Positions 53,006-61,089 of a stretch of DNA of 64,000 nucleotides are shown here, in pieces. The notes under the pieces are model-generated. The model did not search any database. It was not told where the DNA came from and worked only from the letters and a program-made list of their open reading frames with translations. The position numbers were made by a program, and so were the translations under genes. The first letter of the stretch is position 1. Each line of letters starts with the position of its first letter. The DNA comes from Gammaproteobacteria bacterium. Lineage in GTDB: Bacteria; Pseudomonadota; Gammaproteobacteria; Competibacterales; Competibacteraceae. Where the stretch lies: the NCBI GenBank assembly GCA_024235095.1, contig JACKNC010000003.1:558001-622000 (forward strand). The letters run 5' to 3'.

Positions 53006-53318
53006 CCTTTTTCCAGTTTGGCCAGACGTTCGCCTCATTCACCCTTCGACACGCCCGTGGACTGGCTGAGCAGTCGCTTGTTCATAGGTACCGGGGTTGT
53101 TGCAGCGGTATCAAAATACAGAGGGGTAATAATGCTGTGGTTGATTTCTATCAGCCGCATTTAAAATGTACTTCTTATCAGTAGATTAACTGATGTAACG
53201 TTTCATCTCCTCTCACTCGCTTGCAAGAGAGGGGCTGATGAAAAGGGTTCAGACCGGTTTTTTTATTGGCTGAAGACGTTAAAATATCCTTACTATGCTC
53301 AAGTCCAAGGGTATTCTT
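53006..53318. other. Intergenic region with a C/T-rich stem
   Basis: No gene seen. A short stem, CCTCTC at 53209-53214 with GAGAGG at 53227-53232 around CTCGCTTGCAA, resembles other C/T-rich palindromes in the window. No promoter could be assigned. Confidence 0.4.
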
Positions 53319-56300
53319 ATGAATACGCCCCCCCAACCCCATTTTCCACTGTTCCTGTTGGGAGCTGCGATAGTTCTTATCACAGCGATTGGCGTTACCG
53401 GCTGGTTTTATGTCGAGCAACAACAAGTTGATCTGCGGCTGAACATTCAGGAAAAGCTGACTGCTATTGCTGATTTGAAAGTCCAGCAAATTGTTAATTG
53501 GCGCAAAGAACGTCTGAGCGACGCCCAGTTTTTCTTCAAAGCAGCTTTCGTCGCTCGTGATATCCAGGCTTTTCTGAACGAACCCACTTCTGAAAGCGCT
53601 CGGAATGAAATTCTCAATTGGCTGAATTTACTGAAAGATGGTGACCGCTACGCTCAGGTCACTTTATTCGATCCTCAGGGTGAGGCACGCATTGCTGTCC
53701 CAGATTGGCAGGTTGAGTCCTCTGTTTTTGTGCGAGAGGAGATTGCCAACGCACTGTCCGCCCGCGATGTCATCATAACCGAATTGCATCGCGAACCCTA
53801 TGGCGACAGGGATATTCACTTCTCAATCCTGTTTCCGATTCTTCCTCCACACACCTTTTCCAGCCATTCTCCAGCTGATCCTTTAGGCGTTATTCTGCTG
53901 CGGCTCGATCCTTATCAATTCCTTTATCCGCTGATTCAGACTTGGCCCACGCCAAGCCAGACAGCGGAAACGCTACTCGTTCGCCAGGACGGTGATGAAA
54001 TCGTATTTCTGAACGAGTTGCGCCATCGCTCGAACACGGCGCTCAGTCTGCGCTTGCCCCTGAACCCTTCATGGCCTTTACCTGCAGCGATGGCCATTCA
54101 AGGCCAGGAAGGCATCGTTGAAGGTCGGGACTACCGCCAGGTTCCAGTACTGGCCGCGTTGCGCGCTATTCCTGACACTTCCTGGTTCCTGATCGCCAAA
54201 GTGGACCAGGAGGAAATTTACGGGCCGCTCAAAAAACAGGCGACCGCTACCGGCATGATTGTGGCCTTGCTGATGTTAATCGCCAGTCTCGGCGTCAGTC
54301 TGATCTGGCGCCATCGGGATTCCCGCTGGCTCCAGCGGCAACTGGTCATTGAGCGTCAGCGCCAGATGTTGGCCGAACGCGTCGAGCATCTGCTGAAAAA
54401 CGCCAATGACATCATCCTGCTGACTGACGCCAAGGGCTGTATTCTGGAAGCCAATGATCGCGCTCTGGAAAGTTACGGCTACTCCCTGGAGGAGATGCAG
54501 CAAATGGATATCGTAAACCTGCACACGCCGGAAGCGTGCCCTGGATGCGCCCCTTATTTGACGCAATTGCTCAATGAAAAGCGCGCACTCCTGGAAACTG
54601 AACATGTCCGGCGCGATGGCTCCACCTTCCCGGTCGAAATCAGCAGTTGCGTCGTGGAAATCGGCGGAGTCAATTATCTGTTGGGCATCCTCCGCGATAT
54701 CACCCAGCGCAAGGCGCACGAACGGGAAATCGAACGGCTTACTCGACTTTATGCAGCATTAAGCCAGGTTAACCAGGCCGTGGTGCGAGCGACCGGTCAT
54801 CAGGATCTTTGTGATGAGGTGTGCCGCGTTCTGGTGGAGTTTGGCGGTTTTCGCATGGCGTGGATTGGTCAGCTTGATCCAGAAACTCATGCGATTGCTG
54901 TTATCGCGCAATGTGGCGATGAGTCGGATTACCTTGGCGATATTCGCATACGCGCCGATGATTGCCCTGAAGGCCGTGGTCCCACAGGCGTGGCGATTCG
55001 TGAGAATCGCCCCTGTATCTGTAATGATCTTATGCGCGATCCACGCACCCTGCCTTGGCGCGAGAAAATGATGAAACAAGGCTTTCACGCTTCGGCGGCG
55101 TTTCCCATTCACCTGGATGACCGGGTGTGGGGAACCTTAAATATTTATCTCGCCGAAAGCGGTTTTTTTGGCGAACGCGAGATTGCATTGCTGGAAGAAG
55201 CGGTCACGGATATCTCTTTCGGACTGGATCATCTTGAAAAAACAGAACGCATTCAGCACCTTGCCTATTATGATGCGCTGACCGATTTGCCTAACCGAGC
55301 CTTTCTCCGGGAGCGCGCTGCTCAGGCGCTGGCCACTGCCCACCGCAAAGGAACCGAGGTTGCACTACTGTTTCTTGATCTGGATCACTTCAAGAATATC
55401 AATGATTCACTGGGTCATTCGGTGGGCGATCAGCTACTGCAAGCGGTCTCCATGCGCCTGAAGAATGCCGTGCGGGAAACTGATGTTGTATCGCGGCTCG
55501 GCGGGGATGAGTTTCTGGTGATTCTTACCGAGACCAGCCTGGAGGGCGCAACACAAGTCGCTCGAAAAATACAGGAAATCTTTGAACGCTCCTTTGAATG
55601 GAACAGCCGGATTTTGCATCTTTCCACCAGCATTGGCATCAGTCTGTATCCCCGGGACGCCAGCGACTTTGAATCGCTGCTGCGCTATGCCGACGCGGCG
55701 TTGTACCGGGCCAAAGAGAGCGGACGGAATACTTTTCACTTCTTCCATCCGGAAATGAATGCGGCGGCGCAGGAGCGGCTGGTGCTGGAGGAAGCCTTGC
55801 GCCAAGCCCGGTCCCGTGACGAACTTGAGCTTTACTATCAACCACAGGTGGCGCTGGACAGCGGTCGACTGATTGGACTGGAGGCGTTGCTCCGCTGGCG
55901 TCATCCAGAACGCGGTCTGATCGCTCCGGCCAAATTCATTCCGGTGGCGGAAAGCAGCGGCCTGATTGTTGAAATTGGCGCCTGGGTGTTGTGCGAGGCC
56001 TGCCGCCAGAATCAGGTCTGGCGGGAAGCAGGATTATTCAGGGTTCCCATCGCAGTCAATCTGTCCGCTGTGCAAATTCGTCATGGCAACCTGTTGGCGA
56101 TCATCCAACAAATACTGGCTGAAACCGGTCTTCCGGCGACGGAACTTGAACTGGAAGTCACGGAAAGCCTGTTGGTGGACCATAATCAGACGGTGCTTGA
56201 CCTGTTTCGGGATTTGAAACATCTGGGCGTCAAGTTCTCGATTGATGATTTCGGCACCGGTTATTCCAGCCTGGCCTATCTCAAGCGCTTCCCCGTCGAC

Positions 56301-56552
56301 AAACTCAAGATCGACCAATCCTTCATTCGCGACATCATAAACGACTCAGATGACCTGGCTATTGCGCGCACCGTGGTCAGTATCGGCCACAGTTTGCGTC
56401 TCAAAGTAATCGCCGAAGGCGTAGAGAATCTGGAAACGATTTGCCTGCTGCAGAAAATGCGTTGCAATGAAGCCCAAGGCTACTTTTTCGCCAAACCCAT
56501 GCCGGCTGCGGAAATACCGCAGTGGTTGACCGGCCGGTCATTGAGCAGGTAA
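53319..56552 (+). CDS. PAS-GAF-GGDEF-EAL cyclic-di-GMP signalling protein
   Basis: About 1077 residues from ATG 53319 (MNTPPQPHFPLFLLGAAIVL); ATG 53295 is eight codons upstream and possible. Two transmembrane segments (about 10-30 and 308-330) enclose a periplasmic sensor of about 275 residues. A PAS domain (about 360-480), a GAF domain (about 490-640), a GGDEF domain with intact RLGGDEFLVIL near 727, and an EAL domain with EALLRW near 855 follow in order. Later EAL residues are intact (ELEVTESLL, IDDFGTGYSSLAYLKRFPVD, KIDQSFI, AEGVE). The motifs suggest both diguanylate cyclase and phosphodiesterase activity are possible. A T7 run within the gene does not break the frame. Confidence 0.9.
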   Translation: MNTPPQPHFPLFLLGAAIVLITAIGVTGWFYVEQQQVDLRLNIQEKLTAIADLKVQQIVNWRKERLSDAQFFFKAAFVARDIQAFLNEPTSESARNEILNWLNLLKDGDRYAQVTLFDPQGEARIAVPDWQVESSVFVREEIANALSARDVIITELHREPYGDRDIHFSILFPILPPHTFSSHSPADPLGVILLRLDPYQFLYPLIQTWPTPSQTAETLLVRQDGDEIVFLNELRHRSNTALSLRLPLNPSWPLPAAMAIQGQEGIVEGRDYRQVPVLAALRAIPDTSWFLIAKVDQEEIYGPLKKQATATGMIVALLMLIASLGVSLIWRHRDSRWLQRQLVIERQRQMLAERVEHLLKNANDIILLTDAKGCILEANDRALESYGYSLEEMQQMDIVNLHTPEACPGCAPYLTQLLNEKRALLETEHVRRDGSTFPVEISSCVVEIGGVNYLLGILRDITQRKAHEREIERLTRLYAALSQVNQAVVRATGHQDLCDEVCRVLVEFGGFRMAWIGQLDPETHAIAVIAQCGDESDYLGDIRIRADDCPEGRGPTGVAIRENRPCICNDLMRDPRTLPWREKMMKQGFHASAAFPIHLDDRVWGTLNIYLAESGFFGEREIALLEEAVTDISFGLDHLEKTERIQHLAYYDALTDLPNRAFLRERAAQALATAHRKGTEVALLFLDLDHFKNINDSLGHSVGDQLLQAVSMRLKNAVRETDVVSRLGGDEFLVILTETSLEGATQVARKIQEIFERSFEWNSRILHLSTSIGISLYPRDASDFESLLRYADAALYRAKESGRNTFHFFHPEMNAAAQERLVLEEALRQARSRDELELYYQPQVALDSGRLIGLEALLRWRHPERGLIAPAKFIPVAESSGLIVEIGAWVLCEACRQNQVWREAGLFRVPIAVNLSAVQIRHGNLLAIIQQILAETGLPATELELEVTESLLVDHNQTVLDLFRDLKHLGVKFSIDDFGTGYSSLAYLKRFPVDKLKIDQSFIRDIINDSDDLAIARTVVSIGHSLRLKVIAEGVENLETICLLQKMRCNEAQGYFFAKPMPAAEIPQWLTGRSLSR

Positions 56553-56588
56553 TTCCACAGCACATTATCTAATATACCGGCGGTATCC

Positions 56589-57191
56589 TTAATTTTTTAC
56601 CCAAACTAGAGTACGGTTATTGACCGGCATTGAGTAATCGCGCAGCAGCCGCAGGCTATTCTCCCGCGCCAGACGGTCGAGATCATCAAAATCCCGAATG
56701 CCGCTGGCCGGGTCGCGATCTTTCAGGAAGGCGTCAAATTCCGCGTTGCTGGCGCTGGTATAGCAACTGCCATAGTTGAATGGCCCATACAAGCAGAAAG
56801 CGCCGCCCGGCTGGAGCACTCGACCCACTCCCCGGAATAAGCCCTCCACGGCAGGCCAATTCATGATGTGGGTGGTATTTGCGGAAAAGACCCCTCCTGC
56901 CTGGGTAACCGGCCATGGTTTACAGCAAGCATCCAACGCCAGTGGCGGGCGCAGATTTGACAATCCCGCTTCCGCGACCCACATCCAAATGCCCGGCAGG
57001 CAGTCCGCCTGATCGGTCGGTTGCCAATCCAGATGCGGCAATTCCCGGGCAAAATGAACAGCATGTTGCCCGGTGCCTGCGCCGATCTCCAGAATCAATC
57101 CCGGTTCGCTAAAAACTTCCCGTAATACCTTGAGAATCGGTTCCTTGTTCTGTTCGCAGGCTTCGGAATAAGGCTTGGCGTGAAAGTTCAT
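56589..57191 (-). CDS. DUF938 SAM-dependent methyltransferase
   Basis: 200 residues from the ATG at 57191 (MNFHAKPYSEACEQNKEPIL); the frame opens further upstream without support. The SAM-binding motif LILEIGAGTGQHAVHFAREL is near residue 30. The DUF938 pattern continues with PHLDWQPTDQADCLPGIWMW, SANTTHIMNWPAVEGLFRGV and FCLYGPFNYGSCYTSASNAE. Substrate unknown; cytoplasmic. Confidence 0.85.
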   Translation of the reverse strand: MNFHAKPYSEACEQNKEPILKVLREVFSEPGLILEIGAGTGQHAVHFARELPHLDWQPTDQADCLPGIWMWVAEAGLSNLRPPLALDACCKPWPVTQAGGVFSANTTHIMNWPAVEGLFRGVGRVLQPGGAFCLYGPFNYGSCYTSASNAEFDAFLKDRDPASGIRDFDDLDRLARENSLRLLRDYSMPVNNRTLVWVKN

Positions 57192-57221
57192 GGCGTTTCC
57201 TGGAAGTAAGGCAGCCCACAA

Positions 57222-57343
57222 ATGCGAATTAAGAGCTAACTAATATCCTTAAATATAAATATGTTACGTTACTCATCGAATTGCTGACGAAAATCCAGAA
57301 ATCGGGTTTTCAACGAGTTGAGGATGAAGCTCTTAATTCGCAT
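57222..57343. repeat. 122-base element with 16-bp perfect inverted ends
   Basis: ATGCGAATTAAGAGCT at 57222-57237 and AGCTCTTAATTCGCAT at 57328-57343 are exact inverse complements. The 90 bases between are AT-rich with no reading frame. The size and exact ends suggest a miniature inverted-repeat element. It lies upstream of the DUF938 gene, between that gene's 5' end and the 3' end of the MBL-hydrolase gene, so it could also affect expression there. Confidence 0.5.
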
Positions 57344-57370
57344 ACAAGCATTTTAAGAAGTAAAGCTCTC

Positions 57371-58306
57371 TCAGGCCAGTTCCACCACGTCGCCATTGCC
57401 CACAAACAGTTCATTCTGCGAACCATTGCGGGCTGAGCCGCGCAGGACGGGTAAACCGGTTTCGAGCATCTTCTCCACAGCCCGCCGACCAGTGCAGTGG
57501 TTGCAGGCCAGTTTAGCGATGCCGTACTGACCCAGGGACTCGACCATTCGATCCCGCGACTCGTCCCAGTCCTCCAGGGGCGCGATGTGGAGTCCACCGT
57601 AGAGCGCGTGAATGCGATCGCCACCCTGGAAGGTGCGACGGGCGTAATCCAGCAAATTCAGTACGCCGCCATGTCCGCAACCGGTCATCATGGCCATGCC
57701 TCGGTCCCGAATCCGGGCGTAAAGCACGTTTTCGCCATCCACGCGCAGCAGAGTATGCATAGGGAAATTGACTATAGCCAGTCCAGGAAATAACAGCAGT
57801 GGCTGATCAGGGGGGATCGTAATCAAGCGACCCGTGTGGCCTTGCTCTTTGATAAAGGCCAGCCCTTTTGGATGAAAGCCTTCCGGGATATAGAGGGTGA
57901 TGTGTGGACAATGCCGAAGGGTTGAGCCGATTCCCCAGAAGTGATCAAAATGCTCGTGACTGATCACCAGCGCTTCGATTTGTCCGTCCTTCAAGAGTTG
58001 ATCAATCCCTTCCTCGGCGAAACGTTTATCCATCCAGGCTGGATTCCAACCGGTGTCGAATAACACGCGATGTTGGGCGCCATCAGCGGTTTCCGCTTCC
58101 AGCAGGGCGGCGAATCCGGCAGCGTTATCCTTATGCAGGTCGCCAAACGGCGGCCATGGGATAGCATACTGGTCGATCTCAGCGCCACCAGCGTCCCGAA
58201 TGTCGTCAAAGACTTCCTTGGTGTCGAACCAGCCGGTTTCGGAGATGCAGAGAATCCGCAAACGGTTCAGAACGCCAATGTCCAAAAGTGATTGAACGGT
58301 AGTCAT
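57371..58306 (-). CDS. MBL-fold hydrolase, dihydropterin-phosphate synthase-like
   Basis: 311 residues. Two ATGs lie six bases apart; AGGAGGTT lies one base before the first (58312) and seven before the second (58306), so the second is chosen. The metal motif is ISHEHFDHFWG near residue 116. A late MMTGCGHGGVLNLLDYARRT and ALYGGLHIAP are typical of the MBL subgroup named after the archaeal RF-amino-dihydropterin phosphate synthase. Such genes are often next to NifX/NifB-like cofactor-domain genes, as here (59411-59800) if the IS element is ignored. Substrate unknown. Confidence 0.82.
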   Translation of the reverse strand: MTTVQSLLDIGVLNRLRILCISETGWFDTKEVFDDIRDAGGAEIDQYAIPWPPFGDLHKDNAAGFAALLEAETADGAQHRVLFDTGWNPAWMDKRFAEEGIDQLLKDGQIEALVISHEHFDHFWGIGSTLRHCPHITLYIPEGFHPKGLAFIKEQGHTGRLITIPPDQPLLLFPGLAIVNFPMHTLLRVDGENVLYARIRDRGMAMMTGCGHGGVLNLLDYARRTFQGGDRIHALYGGLHIAPLEDWDESRDRMVESLGQYGIAKLACNHCTGRRAVEKMLETGLPVLRGSARNGSQNELFVGNGDVVELA

Positions 58307-58334
58307 GACCATAACCTCCTGCTGTAAAATTATT

Positions 58335-59397
58335 GGCTCAATATGGATTCCAGTCAGTTGGCGTTGTTAGGCGACCAGCAGTTCCAAGAGAGGTCTGAGC
58401 AAGCCTTTGCCCCGAATGCGGACGTTATGCACGAACTGAAAGAAGCCCAGGTAGAGCGGCAGCTTTTCTTGCGAAATTCCTCGATGGGGTCGCAACCAGG
58501 AACGCAACAGGGACCAGAAACCCTCAGCGGTATTAACATGAATCTCATGGAAGCCATCGCCATCGTCGTCGCGGGCGTATTCACCCCGGCTGTGACACAC
58601 CGTATGATGATCAAAGCCCCAATCCTTCAATGGGTTATAGATTGCATATTCATCGGTATACACCCGGGTTCCCGGGGCGATGAAAGTCTGAAGGAGCGGT
58701 TGGATGGTCGCTTGCTGGACATTATCCAGCATCCGGACGACCACCGCGCCGCCGCGCTCAATCATGCCGAGAATCGGCGGCTTTTCCTGCTCCAGGGTGC
58801 CTCGACCCCGTGCCCCCTTCAGCCGGCGACGCCGCCCGCGGCGGCCTTTTTTTTCACCGCGTCCGGATGCCCTTTATGCCCGGCCACCATATAGACCTCG
58901 TCGCATTCCACTTCCCCCGCCAAGGTGGGTTCGGGTTGGCGGGCGACGATACCTTGGCGCAGTTGCTCGGTCATCCGCTGCACGTCGTCCGGATTCAACG
59001 CCAACTCTTGGGCAATCTGGGCATTGGACAAGTTCAAACCCATAAAATATAAACATAATATCCAAATTCGTAACGGCGGGTGGTGGCCGGCCAACACCGT
59101 CCCGGTTAGATCGTCAAAAGAGCGATGGCACCCGGCACACCGATATTTCTGTCGCGCCGGTTGGGTCGTGTCGTGACCCTGCTTCGTCACGTTCGCCGCC
59201 CCACAATGGGGGCAGTGAACCCCATCGGGCCAGCGCAGTTGGCGGACCGTTTCGTAACACCGGACATCGTCCAGTAGATTCTGAAGGTTGATCATCGACG
59301 GGAAACCTGGAGCGCGGCGGTTCAAAACCTCTTCAGTGTAGCTCCTGTCCCTTGGCAGGGCGAGCCATCTTCAACAGCCTGGAATCCATATTGAGCC
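58335..59397 (-). mobile_element. Complete IS1595-family insertion sequence
   Basis: 1063 bp with perfect 19-bp terminal inverted repeats: GGCTCAATATGGATTCCAG at 58335-58353 and its inverse complement at 59379-59397. AATTATT occurs on both sides (58328-58334 and 59398-59404) as a 7-base target duplication. It carries one transposase in two frames. The exact ends and duplication indicate a recent insertion. It separates two genes in the same direction, the NifX-like gene and the MBL hydrolase. Confidence 0.85.
58367..59292 (-). CDS. IS1595-family transposase, joined by a probable programmed -1 frameshift
   Basis: The upstream frame starts at ATG 59292 (MINLQNLLDDVRCYETVRQL) and has the zinc ribbon CPHCG...CAGC and the first catalytic Asp in GEVECDEVYMVAGHKGH. 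It ends soon after VKKK at 58819. The downstream frame, shifted by -1, gives the family continuation GRRGRRRRLKGARGRGTLEQ, then DEYAIYNPLKDWGFDHHTV (second Asp) and HVNTAEGFWSLLRSWLRPHR (Glu). The switch point has codons AAA AAA AAG (A-run 58847-58854), which contains the slippery heptamer A-AAA-AAG in the correct frame. A GCCGCC-GCG-GGCGGC stem follows directly. If the shift occurs, the product is a full-length transposase of about 309 residues. Confidence 0.75.
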
Positions 59398-59410
59398 AAT
59401 TATTTACCCT

Positions 59411-59800
59411 TTAGTGATGACAGTGGCCTTCGTGTCGATGATGATGCTCCCCTTCGCCATGTGCATGCGGCTCCGGGGTTCCCATCGCCAACGCGCCCGC
59501 CAGATAAGCGGAAACGGCCTGATCAGGATCGGTTTCCGGCGTCACCAGACCGGTAATGCCTTTCATAGCCAGTCGTTGCCACAGTCCTTGACCCATGCCG
59601 CCAGCGATCAGAACCTGCACGTCATCCAAGGGATGCGGTTCGTGTGGTGAACTGTCATGAAAGCTTTGGTCCTTGGGCAATTCGAGCAACTCCTTGTTCA
59701 CCGTCTTACCCTGTTCGACCTGATAGATCCAGAATTTGCGACACCGACCGGCATGTTCGGTGATCGCGTGGCGATTTTGACTGGCAACAGCGATTTTCAT
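59411..59800 (-). CDS. NifX/NifB-like cofactor-domain protein with His-rich tail
   Basis: 129 residues. The domain is of the dinitrogenase iron-molybdenum cofactor type: MKIAVASQNRHAITEHAGRC, then KFWIYQVEQGKTVNKELLEL and VQVLIAGGMGQGLWQRLAMK. The C-terminus is His/Glu-rich (HAHGEGEHHHRHEGHCHH), likely metal binding. It is a stand-alone member found widely in non-nif settings, so it need not serve nitrogenase. Its natural downstream partner is the MBL-fold gene at 57371-58306, now cut off by the IS1595 element. Confidence 0.85.
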   Translation of the reverse strand: MKIAVASQNRHAITEHAGRCRKFWIYQVEQGKTVNKELLELPKDQSFHDSSPHEPHPLDDVQVLIAGGMGQGLWQRLAMKGITGLVTPETDPDQAVSAYLAGALAMGTPEPHAHGEGEHHHRHEGHCHH

Positions 59801-60110
59801 GGTTGAAGCTTCCTCGCAGGAATTGAATAGGGCGATCCTTATTCGCTGATCACAAAAAACTAATTAATATCATTGGTGCAAGCCACCAGCATTGCGAATT
59901 CTCAAACAATGCGCACGACCCTTGATCATGTCAATCGCGATTACCTGGAATGTCTATAATCTATTGATGAAAAAGTATTCGGCGCTTGGGCAACCGTACT
60001 GTTCTGACTATAAACAGGGTTTTACAAAAATAGTGCTGTTCGATAGAGTTGTTCCCACTTAGGGCAATTTTGACAAAGCCTTTCCGAACAAGTAGATACC
60101 GTCTTGACTG

Positions 60111-60232
60111 TCAAGGAACGGAAATCCAGTTGATCTGATAGAGTTGTTGATGTTTGAGGACGCCGAACACCAGGTGGACGAGTTTGCGCATGGCCGCGCC
60201 GTATGAATTTGGGGTTTTAGTATAAAAACCAT
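60111..60232 (-). pseudogene. IS110-family transposase, C-terminal remnant
   Basis: The reverse strand reads FYTKTPNSYGAAMRKLVHLV and then FGVLKHQQLYQ before a stop at 60111. IS110-type transposases end with this kind of text (AMRKL.HL.FGVLK). Nothing upstream of it (60233-60295) continues the gene. The flanking 59801-60110 has no other recognisable feature. Confidence 0.5.
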
Positions 60233-60295
60233 GTCTGGAACACTACCCAATTCGAAACTTCGCTTACACTGGGTCAAGAATCAGGAGATTGAGAA

Positions 60296-60685
60296 ATGAC
60301 TGAAGGAAGTAAAAACGATTTTGTCGAGAGAAGAGGAGGGCAAGACCTGCTGCTGCGGATCATGAGTGGGTTAGGCATTGTCGGCTGGGCATTCCTGTTG
60401 GTGGTAATGGTCGTGATTGATCGTGCGAAACCGGATGATCCCGCCTTCATTCCCAATGAACGCATTTTTGAGATGACTGGCACTCCTTATCACCTGCGGA
60501 CGACCTGGGATCAGAGTCTGTTAACCTATATTTTTTATCTGTTAAGCGTCGGTCTCGTTCTGGGGATCATCGGTCTGGCCGTCAATTCCCGGCGGCATCG
60601 ACGTCGTGGTGATTATTACCCGATTCATCTAGTGCTGTTAACCGCAATCTCAGCCATCGGTATTCTCTATTACCTTATTTTCTGA
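60296..60685 (+). CDS. Small membrane protein, unknown function
   Basis: 129 residues with three predicted transmembrane helices: about 27-45 (LGIVGWAFLLVVMVVI), 76-96 (LLTYIFYLLSVGLVLGIIGL) and 109-127 (LVLLTAISAIGILYYLIF). A charged N-terminus (MTEGSKNDFVERRGGQDLLL) and an Arg-rich loop (SRRHRRRGDYY) suggest cytoplasmic sides. I recognise no family. A modest purine-rich stretch (CAGGAGATTGAGA) precedes the ATG. Confidence 0.6.
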   Translation: MTEGSKNDFVERRGGQDLLLRIMSGLGIVGWAFLLVVMVVIDRAKPDDPAFIPNERIFEMTGTPYHLRTTWDQSLLTYIFYLLSVGLVLGIIGLAVNSRRHRRRGDYYPIHLVLLTAISAIGILYYLIF

Positions 60686-60825
60686 TGACCCTCGGCAAAC
60701 AGGCTTCAGGAGAGTTGGGATCTGATCAGGATACGTATAATAAAGTTATCACTTCGATTGATGAAGGTGGAATTGTGAGTCCTTGGCCACCGAACAGTGG
60801 GTTCAAAAAACGCTCGTTTTTTTCA

Positions 60826-60968
60826 GGCTCTTCGAGGGTTTTTGTGGAATCGGCCCGTGTGACCGGAGATCAGCCACACCAAGTGGGCCATATATCTTTC
60901 AAGATCAATTTGTTAGTTTCATAGTCAGCTCGCCGGTTGGGTTGCTCCACAAAAACCCTCGAAGAGCC
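60826..60968. repeat. 143-base element with 23-bp perfect inverted ends
   Basis: GGCTCTTCGAGGGTTTTTGT plus GGA at 60826-60848 matches its inverse complement at 60946-60968 exactly. The 97 bases between have no reading frame of note. The GGCTCTTC start is like ISL3-family ends, so this may be a miniature derivative; that link is weak. No target duplication was found. A single related end lies at 15060-15083. The phosphotransacetylase remnant stops at its right edge. Confidence 0.6.
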
Positions 60969-61089
60969 AAAAATACCAAGGATACGATAGATGAGTCGGG
61001 TTCCGTCTTGATCAACTGCAGGGCCGGACGCACCGTGTTGGCGGTAGTATGCACCGCGCCAGAGACGAGGCCATCGACATCGCCCACCG

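Noticed and set aside
54276..54719. Reverse-strand frames inside the GGDEF-EAL gene
   Set aside because: Shadow frames; the forward protein is complete with intact domain motifs.
60685..60924. 79-codon frame starting MTLGKQASGELGSDQD behind the small membrane protein
   Set aside because: It runs into the inverted-repeat element, has no family pattern, and the start overlaps the previous stop without a ribosome-binding site.
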